Below, in pieces: positions 1-9,338 of a DNA stretch of 27,672 bases; positions within the stretch are counted from its first letter, which is position 1, and each line of letters begins with the position of its first letter. The position numbers and the translations under genes were made by a program. This DNA comes from Basidiobolus meristosporus CBS 931.73. Taxonomy: Eukaryota > Basidiobolomycota > Basidiobolomycetes > Basidiobolales > Basidiobolaceae. The stretch is from NCBI GenBank assembly GCA_002104905.1, contig MCFE01000899.1, positions 1 to 27,672 on the forward strand, in the 5' to 3' direction. Below the pieces are notes generated by a model, which worked only from the letters and a program-made list of their open reading frames with translations, did no database searches and was not told where the DNA came from.

Positions 1-567
1 CAGGATATGATCAAGCTGATTAATGTATCTATCTGCATATTCAGCTTCAAACTAGGGTGGCAGGTGGCTCCAAAGTGCCTGCACATCATTGCCATTTCAA
101 GTGGCTACATACCTATGTAAGCTCACTGTAGGGGTACAGGTACTTGATTGACCAAAAGAGTCAAATCCACTCCCAGGTATATGTGGATCTTCAACATAGC
201 TCCTTTATGTGATGACATATCAGGATTGTAGCATTAATACATATATTGTGTATTATGCTCCTTGTTGATCTGGACTCATTGCTGGGTTTATATGTTTTCT
301 CAAAGTTTTGTTCTTCTGCACATTCCATAATTTGGAATTTGTCCAACATGATCTCCTAACATATGACCTCTTTTTTCTCTCAGTGTCTTCTTTAAAGGCA
401 AATGCTTTTGTCTCCATGGCAGTATATCCTACTTGGCAGCTCTTAAAATAGCATTACTTTTCTGTCTTTGATAATTTCAAGTAAACAAGGTAGTCTTTCT
501 CCAGAATAAAGACATAAACTAAAGCAAAGTAGGCACCTAAGATATAGCAAGCTTGGGGCTCATAACC
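1..567 (-). pseudogene. Decayed copia leader/gag remnant
   Basis: This stretch lies directly downstream, on the minus strand, of a copia-type primer-binding site (551-567) and LTR remnant (568-899), so by position it should be the untranslated leader and gag of an old minus-strand copia element. I found no uninterrupted frame. Minus-strand translation gives only short coding-like pieces separated by stops, and no zinc knuckle or other diagnostic motif is visible. The identity rests on position rather than on protein similarity. The element continues beyond the left edge of the window. Confidence 0.3.
551..567 (-). promoter_or_regulatory. Primer-binding site of the decayed left copia copy
   Basis: On the minus strand this reads GGTTATGAGCCCCAAGC, identical to the PBS of the young family B elements at 21799. 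It sits immediately next to the LTR remnant at 568, where minus-strand DNA synthesis would start. Confidence 0.7.
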
Positions 568-899
568 TGCTGAAATATTACACAGATGTATTAGAAGTGA
601 AATGGAGAATAAGAAGACACCTATAATATTCATTGGTAGATTTATTGAGTTGCAACATAATACTTATACTCATTGCAAGACTACATACATTTAGCTATTT
701 ACTTGTTATTGGGAGAATCTTGGGAGTACATATGCCAAGTTTAAGACTTTTGTAAAAGTCTTCACATAACTAATTTCCTACAGTTAGCAAATATCCTACA
801 ATCTAATTTTAGGTTAACATTCTGAAATATGTCATTTAACTAAATGCTCATTCATAGCAATTTATTAATTAGGTGGACTTCTAATGATTTTAGCAAACA
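568..899 (-). repeat. Old copia LTR (family B-like), minus strand
   Basis: This 332-bp segment aligns along its whole length with the reverse complement of the 349-bp family B LTR at 21450-21798. Matching stretches occur near the start, in the centre (the segment corresponding to the cDNA around the AATAAA and TATA boxes) and at the end, where an AGGTGGA block precedes the terminal CAAACA. It begins TGCTG next to a good PBS, so it is the 5' LTR of a minus-strand element whose body is 1-567. It is much more diverged than the other family B LTRs and is therefore probably the oldest copy here. Confidence 0.65.
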
Positions 900-1675
900 T
901 GCTATGATATGAACTTGAATGCTTAAATCAGATCAGTTTGTGGTCAATTCAATTAAATTTAAGCTTAGTCTATCATTATGTGGTGTTAACTTTTAAGGCA
1001 ATTGCATTTTTAGCAAATGAATTAGCAGATTTTATCAAACAGAAGTAGATTCAATGAGCAGTATCTGATTGGGTGATGATGATGCAATCAATTGAGTCAT
1101 CAGCCACCACTTACATTAGGAAATATACTTAGCCAGCACTTGATCTTGCCAAATGTATATGCAGCTGTAAGAGCCCCACTGAAGAGTGGTTCAAGTTTTA
1201 GCCAATACAACAGTTGAAAAATTCCCTTTTCTTCTGCAGTCCAGATATTCAACACCAGTGACAAGCAAATCAATCTATACAGTATTGAATGCAGATAGCT
1301 TTCCAGATAGGACAGCAATTGAGCCTCAATACAAGCAAGACAGTCATCAAAGTTTTACTTTGAAGCCATTGGATTGGTGGCGGATTCCATTTGATGACAA
1401 TACTTGACCATTAGGATTTGCTGTTGTAGTACTTGTATAGTGAAAATCCCATAGATACTAGGGCAAAGGTATAACCCTACATACTTCCAAAGTAACGCAT
1501 GCTTACTAGGTATTTTCAATATTTGCCATCAGTTATCTTGGATATTTGTGTGCTTGATTGATAGTGAGTGTAGTACTTTACAGCTTCACAATGCTTCTTG
1601 GGCTGCATGAGCTACTTTTACAGAGGCAATGCTGGAATATACCAAGAATATAGACTATGCATTGCTCCAATGATG
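900..1675. other. Unassigned AT-rich sequence
   Basis: I recognise no element or gene here. Short open frames exist on both strands (1186-1407 plus, 1100-1318 minus), but they overlap each other and show no motif I can name. This DNA is contiguous with 6369 onward if element A is removed, because A inserted at the GTGAA site. Confidence 0.4.
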
Positions 1676-1680
1676 GTGAA
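1676..1680. repeat. Target-site duplication of element A (left)
   Basis: GTGAA at 1676-1680 is repeated exactly at 6364-6368, flanking the two LTRs. A five-base duplication is the usual footprint of copia integrase and fixes the element boundaries. Confidence 0.9.
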
Positions 1681-2048
1681 TGTTGCAATTTAAGAAGTGA
1701 TTTGGATACAAGGAACTTATCAAGAAATAGTGATGATAGTGAACTGTTGTTAATTCATAAAGAAGCTCAGTATTTATACCTTTGTAGAAGTAATACAGCT
1801 GTAACACTAAGTAGGGAGGGTTTCTCAATACTCAGGAGAATTCTGTAACAGTTTCAGGGTTAGTACATAATGTTTGGTAATAGTGCTGATTTGATCCTGA
1901 CTATAGGGGAATAATCATGAGATCATATATCTGGAGAAAGTGGTGAAGTTAAGGCAGTAAATGAGTCCTACAGTGACTAAAACTAGTCTAGAGTTGTTAA
2001 GTAAACTTTTAGTTGCTGAATGATACCATATAGTCCAATATTTCAACA
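1681..2048 (-). repeat. 3' LTR of element A
   Basis: The 368-bp LTR is the near-identical partner of 5996-6363. Read on the minus strand it holds a TATAAATA box at 1771-1778, the likely core promoter, at the same relative place as in the other LTR. Confidence 0.93.
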
Positions 2049-2060
2049 CTCCCCCTCAAC
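2049..2060 (-). promoter_or_regulatory. Polypurine tract of element A
   Basis: On the minus strand the sequence GTTGAGGGGGAG lies between the pol stop codon (2061-2063) and the 3' LTR. This is the position and composition expected of the plus-strand DNA synthesis primer of a copia element. Confidence 0.85.
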
Positions 2061-2650
2061 TTAATAATTTCTTAATCCCAATATCTCTCTAAGGATCTCA
2101 AACTGTGGCCTAGCTAGTGGTTTTGTCAATATGTCTGCCACCATTTTGTCAGTTGGGCAGTAAACTAACTCCACTAAGTTATTTTCTACAGCTTCCCTCA
2201 CAAAGTGATGCTGTATATCAATGTGCTTAGTTCTGGCATGATTAGTAGGATTTCTAGCTAATGAATTACAACTTTGATTATCCTTGTAACTACATGTTGG
2301 TTCACCTGAATTAAAACCTAAGTCTTTGAATAATTTTTGTAGCCATATAGCCTCCTTAGTTGCTTGGCATGCAGCCATATATTTGGCTTCAGTTGTAGAT
2401 AGTGCCACAGTTGGTTGTTTCTTGCAATTCCAAGTAATAGCTGCACCAGCATAAAGATATACATAGCCTGTGGTAGAGCATCTGTCATTCAGATCCCTGC
2501 CCCAATCTGAATTACTATAACCATCAAATTTTTGCCTATTAGCTGCTCCAGAGTATTCCAGTACCATATTTATGATACCTTGTAGATATCTGAAAATCCG
2601 CTTAACTGCTGCAATTTGATCTGATCCATTATTCTGCATCAATTAACTGA
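2061..2650 (-). pseudogene. pol: Element A RNase H domain (C-terminus of Pol)
   Basis: This is the last domain of the element A polyprotein, which degrades the RNA strand of the RNA-DNA hybrid during reverse transcription. Recognisable copia RNase H blocks are a SDWGRD segment, a DRCSTTGYVY segment, the ALSTTEAKY block with its acidic residue, the HIDIQHHFVRE segment and a C-terminal ADILTKPL. It ends with a TAA immediately before the polypurine tract. A TAA at 2643-2645 lies just upstream in the same frame, where the related copy at 25399 has a glutamine codon, so that stop is best explained by C-to-T change. Downstream of that stop the domain itself is open. Confidence 0.88.
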
Positions 2651-3640
2651 CTATTCCAACTGCTACTGCAATATCTGGACATGTAGACACCATCAAGTAC
2701 ATTAGGCTATCAACCATTGATTGGTAGGGAAAGTTTTGGTCCATATTTGAGCCATTTTCATCTATAACTGGCTGAGATTTGCTTAATTTCAGGCTATTGT
2801 CCATAAGGGTTGCTGCAGGTTTGTAATTTTCCATTTTGAAGCGTCTAAGAATGTCCCTGATGTACTTAGACTGATTCAGCACAATTTTCTGCGTAGGTAT
2901 GTCAAATTTGACCTCAATTCCAAGAAAATAGCTCAATTTTCCAAGATCTTTCATCTCAAACTTGTTGAAGAGATCTGATTTTGTCTGTTTAAGTGCCTCT
3001 TGGTCACTTGTAGCTATAATAGGTTGTCCACATAGAGAACTAGGATGATCACACCCTTTTTGAGCTGTTTCACATATATGCTGTGATCTGCAGTGCTACA
3101 AGAGAACCCAATTTCCTCTAGATATGTGTCAATCTTGTTATACCATGCTCTGGGTGCCTGCTTAAGCCCATACAACAATTTTCTAAGTTTGCACACCTTA
3201 TGGGGGCCTTTTGGATTGGTAAGACCTTCTGGTTGCTCCATATATATAGTTTCTTGCAAATCCCCATTTAGAAAGGCTGTTTTGACGTCCATTTGGTGTA
3301 GATCTAGACTGTGTACAGCTGCCAGGGCTAGAACTGTCCTAATAGAGTTGAACTTGGCAACCGGACCAAATGTTTCCTTAAAGCCTAGTCCCTGGATCTG
3401 GGAATAGCCTTTGGCTACCAATCTAGCCTTGTACTTATCAATGGCACCATTTGAGGTTATCTTGATCTTGTAGACCTATCTACATCCTATTGGCTTTCTC
3501 CCATTTGGTAAATCTACCAGTTCCCACATTTTTGCGTTGACCAGTGATTTGTACTCTGCCTGCATGGCTTGTTGCCATTTAGTAGCATCTGGACTTTGCA
3601 TTGCCTGTTCCAGACTCTGAGGTTTGGCATATAAGGCAAG
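2651..3640 (-). pseudogene. pol: Element A reverse transcriptase, frameshifted at the active site
   Basis: Copia-type reverse transcriptase (RVT_2 family), which copies the element RNA into DNA in cytoplasmic virus-like particles. Visible blocks are RLVAKGYSQ, the first catalytic aspartate in HQMDVKTAFLNG (residue about 891, near 3287-3289), LYGLKQAPRAWY, and the YVDD box at about 3020-3034. Three lesions disable it. A stop at 3473-3475 stands where family members have the tryptophan of GCRWV. The YVDD box reads YVDN. A single-base deletion at about 3017-3022 shifts the frame directly after that box. The frame resumes with the KDLGKLSYFLGIEV block. The tryptophan and aspartate changes are both G-to-A on the coding strand. 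Confidence 0.9.
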
Positions 3641-3859
3641 ATAAGCTTCTTCATGATCATTGGATGTCTGCCGCCAGGATCCAGGGGCATTTCTTATCCT
3701 AGTAGATCTCCTAACTGTGATAATATGTTCTGATCTGGAACTGGTAGAAGCATCTTCCATATCTGGCTGGATTTGGTACGTATGTTGTTCATTGGTGTTG
3801 ATTGCACCATCAGGCAGCTGACCAATGATTTCTGTGGTTTTCTGATCTGAATTCTCCTC

Positions 3860-4783
3860 AAATGCAACATCCCTGCTCTTGATCAGCTTCTGAATTTTGC
3901 CATCATACACTCTATACCCTTTAGTATCTTCACAATACCCAAGAAAGATCCCTTTCCTACTCTTTGGTTCCAACTTTGAGCGTTTTTTGTCAGGGATGTG
4001 ATAAAAAACATCACTGCCAAAGATCTTGAGATGCTGGAGATCTGGTTTTTTGCCTGTATATGCTTCAAAGGGCGTAGAATCATGTAGTGCTGTTGTTGGG
4101 CATCTGTTCTTGATGTATACAGCAGTAGCAACAGATTCAGCCCGACACTTGTAGTCCATTCCATTATCATGTAGCATAGATCTTCCCATCTCTACTGTTG
4201 TTCTATTCGCACGTTCTGCTACTCCATTTTGCTGTGGAGTATAAGGAACTGTGGTCTGTTGAAGTATACTAGTAGACAAGCAGTATTTTGCAAACTCCTT
4301 TGAGCAGTATTCCCCTCCATTGTCACTTTGTAGTACCTTCAATCTACACCCAGCTTGTGTTTCTGCCATGTTCTTGAAGTGCTTAAACGTCTCTAAAGCT
4401 TCATCCTTTGTTATGAGGAAGTACACCCAAGTATATCTTGTCTTGTCATCAATAAATGTCATAAAGTATATCTTGACTCCAAAGGACAGTGTTCTCATGG
4501 GGCCACATATGTCTGAGTGTACAATAGCCAATATTTTGGTGGCATTGATGCCTTCTGAAATCTTGAAACGTTGCCTAGCTTGTTTGCCAGATGAACATCC
4601 CTTACAAACATTCAATTTGATTGGAATTGAGTATTTTAGGTCCAAAACAAGCTGATTTTTTACCAATTGGCTCATTTTCTGTTCCCCAATGTGTCCTAGC
4701 CTCCTATGCCATGTCTTCCAGTTGGTTTCATCAGTTTCAGCAATGTTGACATACTCAGGTACAATGATCTTGCATTGTAACTT
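3860..4783 (-). pseudogene. pol: Element A integrase
   Basis: Retroviral-type integrase that inserts the cDNA into the genome. The zinc-binding N-terminus is intact: His418, His423, Cys452 and Cys455 (positions numbered from the start at 5959) give H-x4-H-x28-C-x2-C. The catalytic triad is also intact: Asp483 in HSDICGPM, Asp546 in SDNGGEY and Glu582 in NGVAERANR, the last two 36 residues apart (D35E). The C-terminal GKIQ and KSRDVAFEE blocks are typical of copia. The domain reads without interruption. The stop at 4784-4786 just upstream separates it from the protease and lies in a segment that reads RDxNxYKL in family B. Confidence 0.92.
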
Positions 4784-5150
4784 CTATATATTGTGATCTC
4801 TGATTTCCAAAGCTAATCTTTGTCCATTTTCACTCAATATTGGGCAGCTTAGCTTAGTAAAAACAAATTTCAGTCCCTGAGTAGTTGCTTTACTGACTGA
4901 GAGTAGGTTCTTAGCTATTCTAGGTATATAGAGTACGTCAGTCAGTTTTGCTGTTGTTGCCCCTGAGTTATCACTTATATTTAGTTGTATAGACCCACTG
5001 GCGGTAGCTTTCAATGCAGAGTTATCTCCCAGATAAACCTTTCTTACAGGAATAGTCTTTAAGTTGCTGAACCAATCATTTATACCACAAATATGCTGTG
5101 ATGCTCCAGAGTCAATATACCATTCATTACTTTGGTTACTTGCACTCTCT
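4784..5150 (-). pseudogene. pol: Element A aspartic protease
   Basis: The retropepsin domain cleaves the Gag-Pol precursor. The active-site box is WYIDSGASQH, with the catalytic Asp at residue 283 (codon 5111-5113). The downstream flap and LLSVSKAT block, standard in copia proteases, follow. The domain is open from the gag side and ends at the premature stop at 4784-4786. It is in the same frame as gag and integrase, so the element uses a single gag-pol frame without a programmed shift. Confidence 0.88.
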
Positions 5151-5959
5151 TGTACAGTTACAAATAACTGTTCATCAGTAGTTATATGGTTTGCCTGCTC
5201 TAGTTTCTGTTTTTTGTCTGCTTGTTTTTTCTTGCATTCTCTTGCCCAGTGTCCTGGCTTTTTACTGTAGTCATAGCAGCCAGGTTTTCTTTGGTTTTGT
5301 TGCTTTCCCTTCTTTTCTGTGTGCCTTTCTGAACTGAATAAAGCGTTATCTTCAATTTTCTCTGCTTGATCATTACGTCTGAGTTCTTCATGGAGAAGTC
5401 TGCCTTTGACATAGTCTAAAGTCAAGTTGTCTACTTTGCTTTCAAAGGAAAGTATGAGTGGCTCATACTTGTCTGGTAGGCTGCAAAGCAGACAGAGTAT
5501 CTTTTCTTCATTGTCTACACCAGCATTAATACTATGAAGCTCTTATGCAAGTGTCTCCATTCTGGTAATGAGTTGTAGCATGTCATCATCTGGCTTCTTC
5601 CTCATGTTGAAGAACTTTTGTTTCAAATAAAGCTTGCTTGATACTGACTTTGCTCTAAATATCTTCTCTAAGGATTCCCATGCTGCTTTGGCAGTATTTG
5701 AGGCATGGATTTGTCCAATGAAGGAGTCTTGCACATTGATGCAAATGGCATTAAAGGCCTTTCTCTCCTTCTCTTGAAACTACTCCACATCTTCTGCTGT
5801 TCCTTTGGGCTCAACTTCCTTTCCTGTTACTATGTTCCAAAGCTTTCTTTCCTCAAGGTGGATCTGCATCTTGATTCTCCAAAGTCTGTAGTTCTTCCCA
5901 TCAAACCTCTCCTTTACAGGGAAGATGTTGGTGTTTCTTTGTTTGCTGATAGAAGTCAT
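5151..5959 (-). pseudogene. gag: Element A gag (capsid/nucleocapsid)
   Basis: The start is the ATG at 5957-5959, about 24 bases downstream of the PBS and in frame with everything downstream. The N-terminal part contains the copia gag block with a FDGKNYRLWRIKMQ segment (UBN2/retrotran_gag type). The C-terminal zinc knuckle lies at residues 228-242 with spacing Cys-x2-Tyr-x4-His-x4-Cys. The second cysteine is replaced by tyrosine, a G-to-A change that should abolish zinc binding. Premature stops occur at 5780-5782 and 5543-5545. The second stands where a glutamine codon would need only C-to-T. Gag would assemble the particle and package the RNA; this copy is dead. Confidence 0.9.
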
Positions 5960-5982
5960 CTTTAAAATAGATCAAGGCAATT

Positions 5983-5995
5983 GGGGCTCATAACC
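5983..5995 (-). promoter_or_regulatory. Primer-binding site of element A
   Basis: On the minus strand this reads GGTTATGAGCCCC and starts immediately after the 5' LTR. It is complementary to the anticodon stem-loop of initiator tRNA-Met (loop CUCAUAA), not to the 3' acceptor end. This matches the internal-priming mode known from Drosophila copia. The same site occurs in family B elements of this window. Confidence 0.8.
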
Positions 5996-6363
5996 TGTTG
6001 CAATTTAAGAAGTGATTTGGATATAAGGAACTTATCAAGAAATAGTGATAATAGTAAACTGTTGTTAATTCATAAAGAAGCTCAGTATTTATACCTTTGT
6101 AGAAGTAATACAGCTGTAACACTAAGTAGGGAGGGTTTCTCAATACTCAGGAGAATTCTGTAACAGTTTCAGGGTTAGTACATAATGTTTGGTAATAGTG
6201 CTGATTTGATCCTGACTATAGGGGAATAATCATGAGATCATATATCTGGACAAAGTGGTGAAGTTAAGGCAGTAAATGAGTCCTACAGTGACTAAAACTA
6301 GTCTAGAGTTGTTAAGTAAGCTTTTAGCTGCTGAATGATATCAAATAGTCCAATATTTCAACA
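5996..6363 (-). repeat. 5' LTR of element A
   Basis: This 368-bp LTR begins TGTTG and ends CAACA. Read on the minus strand it contains TATAAATA at 6086-6093, the likely promoter of the element. Confidence 0.93.
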
Positions 6364-6368
6364 GTGAA
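6364..6368. repeat. Target-site duplication of element A (right)
   Basis: GTGAA, an exact copy of 1676-1680. Confidence 0.9.
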
Positions 6369-6540
6369 TTCCTGACAAGTTGTGCATATTACATTGGTAA
6401 CATTCTTTGATGTCAATGCCATGATACTAGCAATGCATGCTCTTATTTCAACAGTCTTTGGGTCTTAAATGGCCAGCTGCGTGCTAAAAGTCCTTTTGTT
6501 TGGTATGGACTGTATGGCACCTCCTGAAGTAGCCTTTGCT
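6369..6540 (-). pseudogene. Remnant of gypsy-type integrase zinc-binding region
   Basis: Minus-strand translation gives one coherent frame with a few stops. It contains HAAGHLRPK followed, about two dozen residues later, by YHGIDIKECYQCN. The His-x3-His then Cys-x2-Cys order, the GHLxPK start and the IKE immediately before the cysteines fit the HHCC domain (integrase H2C2) of Ty3/gypsy elements. The stops read as TAG and TGA where family members would carry Gln, Arg or Trp codons. Element A is inserted just downstream of the cysteines. I could not follow the catalytic core at 1-1675, so the length and family remain unclear. Confidence 0.5.
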
Positions 6541-7621
6541 AGAAAAAGTATTAGATCTCCGAAGCCAAACAGCTGAAATTGATGGCAACATGCTACTTAT
6601 TTGGTGAACTCAGCATATCTTTCAGCAGTTCAAGGATTACTGGGCTTACTTGGCTCTATAAAGCATCCTTGGCATTTTTCCCATTGTTGCTTCCGCATCA
6701 TAAACTACAATCTTGCTAGTCTCATGCAATCTGCTAATGTTGTGGGAGGTAGGCTCTAGATCCTTCAGTGAGCTATCTTTTTGGGGCTACTATTATGTGT
6801 GCCATACTGGAAATACCAAACTGAGTCAGATGGCTTTGACTATGCTTCTTACTCCATTTGTACAAGATAGCAAGTGTGACTAGGTGCAGTATTAGCAACA
6901 TCAGGTTGTCAGCAAGTTCCAATATGGGTATGGTGGTGACTGATCAGTGCTTAGATATGACTTGTTGAACAAATCAACAGCCATGATCTTTGTAATAATT
7001 CCTGTACTCTCTGCATGCCCATAACTGAAAGGCTTGTTACAGTCACCAACTAATCATTTTTCACTTTTTTAGCAGTGAGCAAAGTAGTTGGATCCATAGG
7101 GCACGCAGCTTAGCATATAGCAATGTAACACTTTATATCACATTCTGCCAACATTAGTACAAGCAAAAGACTGGGTTGTTAATAATGCACTGGGCCTGTA
7201 TGAGCTTAAGGTCAAGTGTTGTCTTACCATGGTAAACATGATGGATTCAGTTGTGGCATCCTATTCACTTGTGATTTTGGCATTACATCCCATTCAGTTT
7301 AGCACACTTCCTTATATATGACACAAAAATGTAGAGCCAGGCTATCTGGAATCAACCAGCAGTGTAATGATTATCCATTTATGCCTTCTGCTTGGCTAGT
7401 TGCTACCCAGGATGATTTGGAGCAAAGCACCAGTAAATTTTAATAGCCCTCATTATTGCTATTGGTGAAAGCATGCCATGGCTTTAGCCCAATCTTTGCA
7501 TTACTTACAAGTCAGTGAAATACTGGGCATGCTTAGCCCCACTATGTATATTTGGAAGTTTTGCCATGTCTGTTTTTGCATTGCATATTAGGATTTTGAT
7601 TAATCCTCTGCTAGTTTTCTC
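6541..7621. other. Decayed sequence, nothing recognised
   Basis: About 1.1 kb with no LTR, motif or convincing frame that I can identify. If the gypsy integrase remnant is real, its RNase H and reverse transcriptase should lie here on the minus strand, but I see only scattered coding-like fragments. Confidence 0.3.
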
Positions 7622-8626
7622 ATGTTCATGCCAGCAGAGTTGCAAGCTGACCATATTGCTGAGGCAGATGAGAATGTAGCAAAAGCAGTACCTTCAGTTG
7701 AAGACCAGCAAGGGGCTGTCCTAACATCACCACCACCTCTGTTAGCACAAATGATTTCAGCTAATACCAAAGTATTAATGAGGCAAATAGGTGCAGTGAC
7801 TGACTGGATAGATGCCATGGTCCAGAGAAATCAGGAAATTGTCCAGAAACAGAATGAGCAGATAAAAGTTGTTGAGCAATCATTATCCTAGGTAGAGAAA
7901 GCAGTATCTTTGCTTCAAAGAAGGAACTCAAGTAACTCAATGTCATAAACAAGATTTGAGCCATTTCCCATTGTAGCAGCAGAGGAATACTGTGCAGTCT
8001 TTAAAGTGCAACATCAGTGCCCAAAGATAAAGCCTACAGACACACCTATCACAGCATAGGAAGGAGAAAATGTAGTGTTTAGATCAAAGCCTAGAAATCA
8101 AAAGACATTGAAGATCTTTGAAATCATTGAGTGCAATGTTGAAGTGTGGGCTATTATTCAATAGACTGTTGGAAGTCTAGCATGCCAACACCTCAAGGCC
8201 TGCACACCATGAGGCCATCAGGAACTCAAGGCCAAGTAGAATGCACCTAACTTGTTCCATGAGCATTGTGCTGGATTCAAACAAGCTAACAGATTATGGG
8301 CCTGCATTGGTATGCTAAGAAAGTATCTCAATAATAGCAGAAGCTATCATAGGCAGATGAACAAGAGTGCAATGTTGAAAAACCAGTGGCTTCATCAAGA
8401 GCCTGTTACAAGCATGGTCAACAGCTCCAAGCAGGCATCAAAGAGGCCTCAGGTAGCTAGAGGAGTGCCAATAAGGGAAAAGCAGCCAGACACAGAAGCA
8501 CCAGCACAACATTTGCAAAGGAAAAGTGTAAATCTTCTCAAGAAAAACTCAGTTAAAGTAGCAATGAAGGACCTGGCAATGATAAAACAAGAAGCTACCT
8601 CAGAAGCATGTCTTGGCATGGGCTAA
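7622..8626 (+). pseudogene. Decayed plus-strand ORF of unknown family
   Basis: From the ATG at 7622 a single frame can be followed to the TAA at 8624-8626, with premature stops at 7889, near 7945, near 8057, near 8162, near 8210 and near 8240. Nearly all are TAG, TAA or TGA triplets that differ by one C-to-T change from Gln or Arg codons, which argues that this was once coding. The N-terminal 89 residues are acidic, then helical and rich in Gln, Asn and Val (possible coiled coil). The C-terminal part is strongly basic, with many Lys, Arg, Gln and Ser. No cysteine knuckle is visible. A Gag-like protein of a retroelement is possible, but I do not recognise the family. Confidence 0.35.
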
Positions 8627-9087
8627 AGGCCTGAAACTAGCAGGAAAGAAGTGTCAGGTTACCTACAGAGTGAACAAGGGACAAGCAGGCCAAACAAATG
8701 CATCAGAGCGGCATTTATCAAGCAGAGAACATAGTTGAATACAAGAAGCAGGCAGACAAAGTAATAGTGAAAGACCTGGCAGTGATAATTGAAAAGGTCA
8801 AGGGGAAAAAGTCTACCCAAGCCAGAGACAGGGAAGCATGAGAAAAAAGCTGCAGTTCTTTCTAATCAATGCTGTGAGCCTGGAACATACTGAATCCTAT
8901 CATATCCAAGAAGAATAACCAACAAGAAAACCGCTGTTTTTGCAAGAGTTGGAAGTGCAGCCAGTTGAGCTACACTCCAGTGAGGTAGATAAATCTGCAG
9001 AAAAGGCACTCTGTTCACCACAGCCTCTACATCCTCCATTGTTGACAGAATAGAGACCACACTTACACACAAAGTAGCAATATAAAG

Positions 9088-9324
9088 AACTCAAAAGGCT
9101 ATCACAATACTTTCAGTGAAATTTGGAACATTCAAAGGCACACCAAGAGGTTGCAGCACTTCTTTGTGAGCAGTGCTCAAAAAAACGCACTTGAACATTG
9201 CAGGGACTTAGTGCAAAGACTGATAGATGAGGAGCTAGACCTTGCAGTACCTGCTGAAGACCAGGACACATGGGAACCAGGGAATGAAAAGTGGCATAAA
9301 GCTGTAGGGCTCCCTCCAAAGTAA
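9088..9324 (+). pseudogene. C-terminal fragment of an unknown coding region
   Basis: An open plus-strand stretch ends at the TAA at 9322-9324, fifteen bases before a family C LTR. The final 57 codons are coding-like, with a helical, acidic segment (CRDLVQRLIDEELDL) followed by a tryptophan-containing tail (TWEPGNEKWHKAVG). It lies downstream of the decayed frame at 7622-8626 and could be the end of the same gene. The two are in different frames, and 8627-9087 is broken by many stops. Function unknown. Confidence 0.3.
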
Positions 9325-9338
9325 TGGAAATAGAGTGT

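Larger units (their letters stand above)
1681..6363 (-). mobile_element. Element A: structurally complete Ty1/copia retrotransposon
   Basis: This 4,683-bp element lies on the minus strand. It has 368-bp LTRs beginning TGTTG and ending CAACA, a polypurine tract next to the 3' LTR, a primer-binding site next to the 5' LTR, and a five-base GTGAA duplication on both sides. One long gag-pol frame runs from 5959 down to 2061 in the copia order gag, protease, integrase, reverse transcriptase, RNase H. The frame carries five premature stops and one single-base deletion, so the copy cannot encode a full polyprotein. The two LTRs differ at only a handful of positions by eye, so insertion is moderately recent. 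It is inserted in an older gypsy integrase remnant (6369-6540). Confidence 0.93.

Noticed and set aside
1186-1407. 73-codon plus-strand open frame and an overlapping 72-codon minus-strand frame
   Set aside because: The two overlap and neither has a recognisable motif, upstream context or neighbour. Such lengths are common by chance in AT-rich DNA.
7600-7818. Minus-strand frames overlapping 7622-8626 and 8866-9483
   Set aside because: They are shadows of the plus-strand frame or of the LTR, and have no motif.
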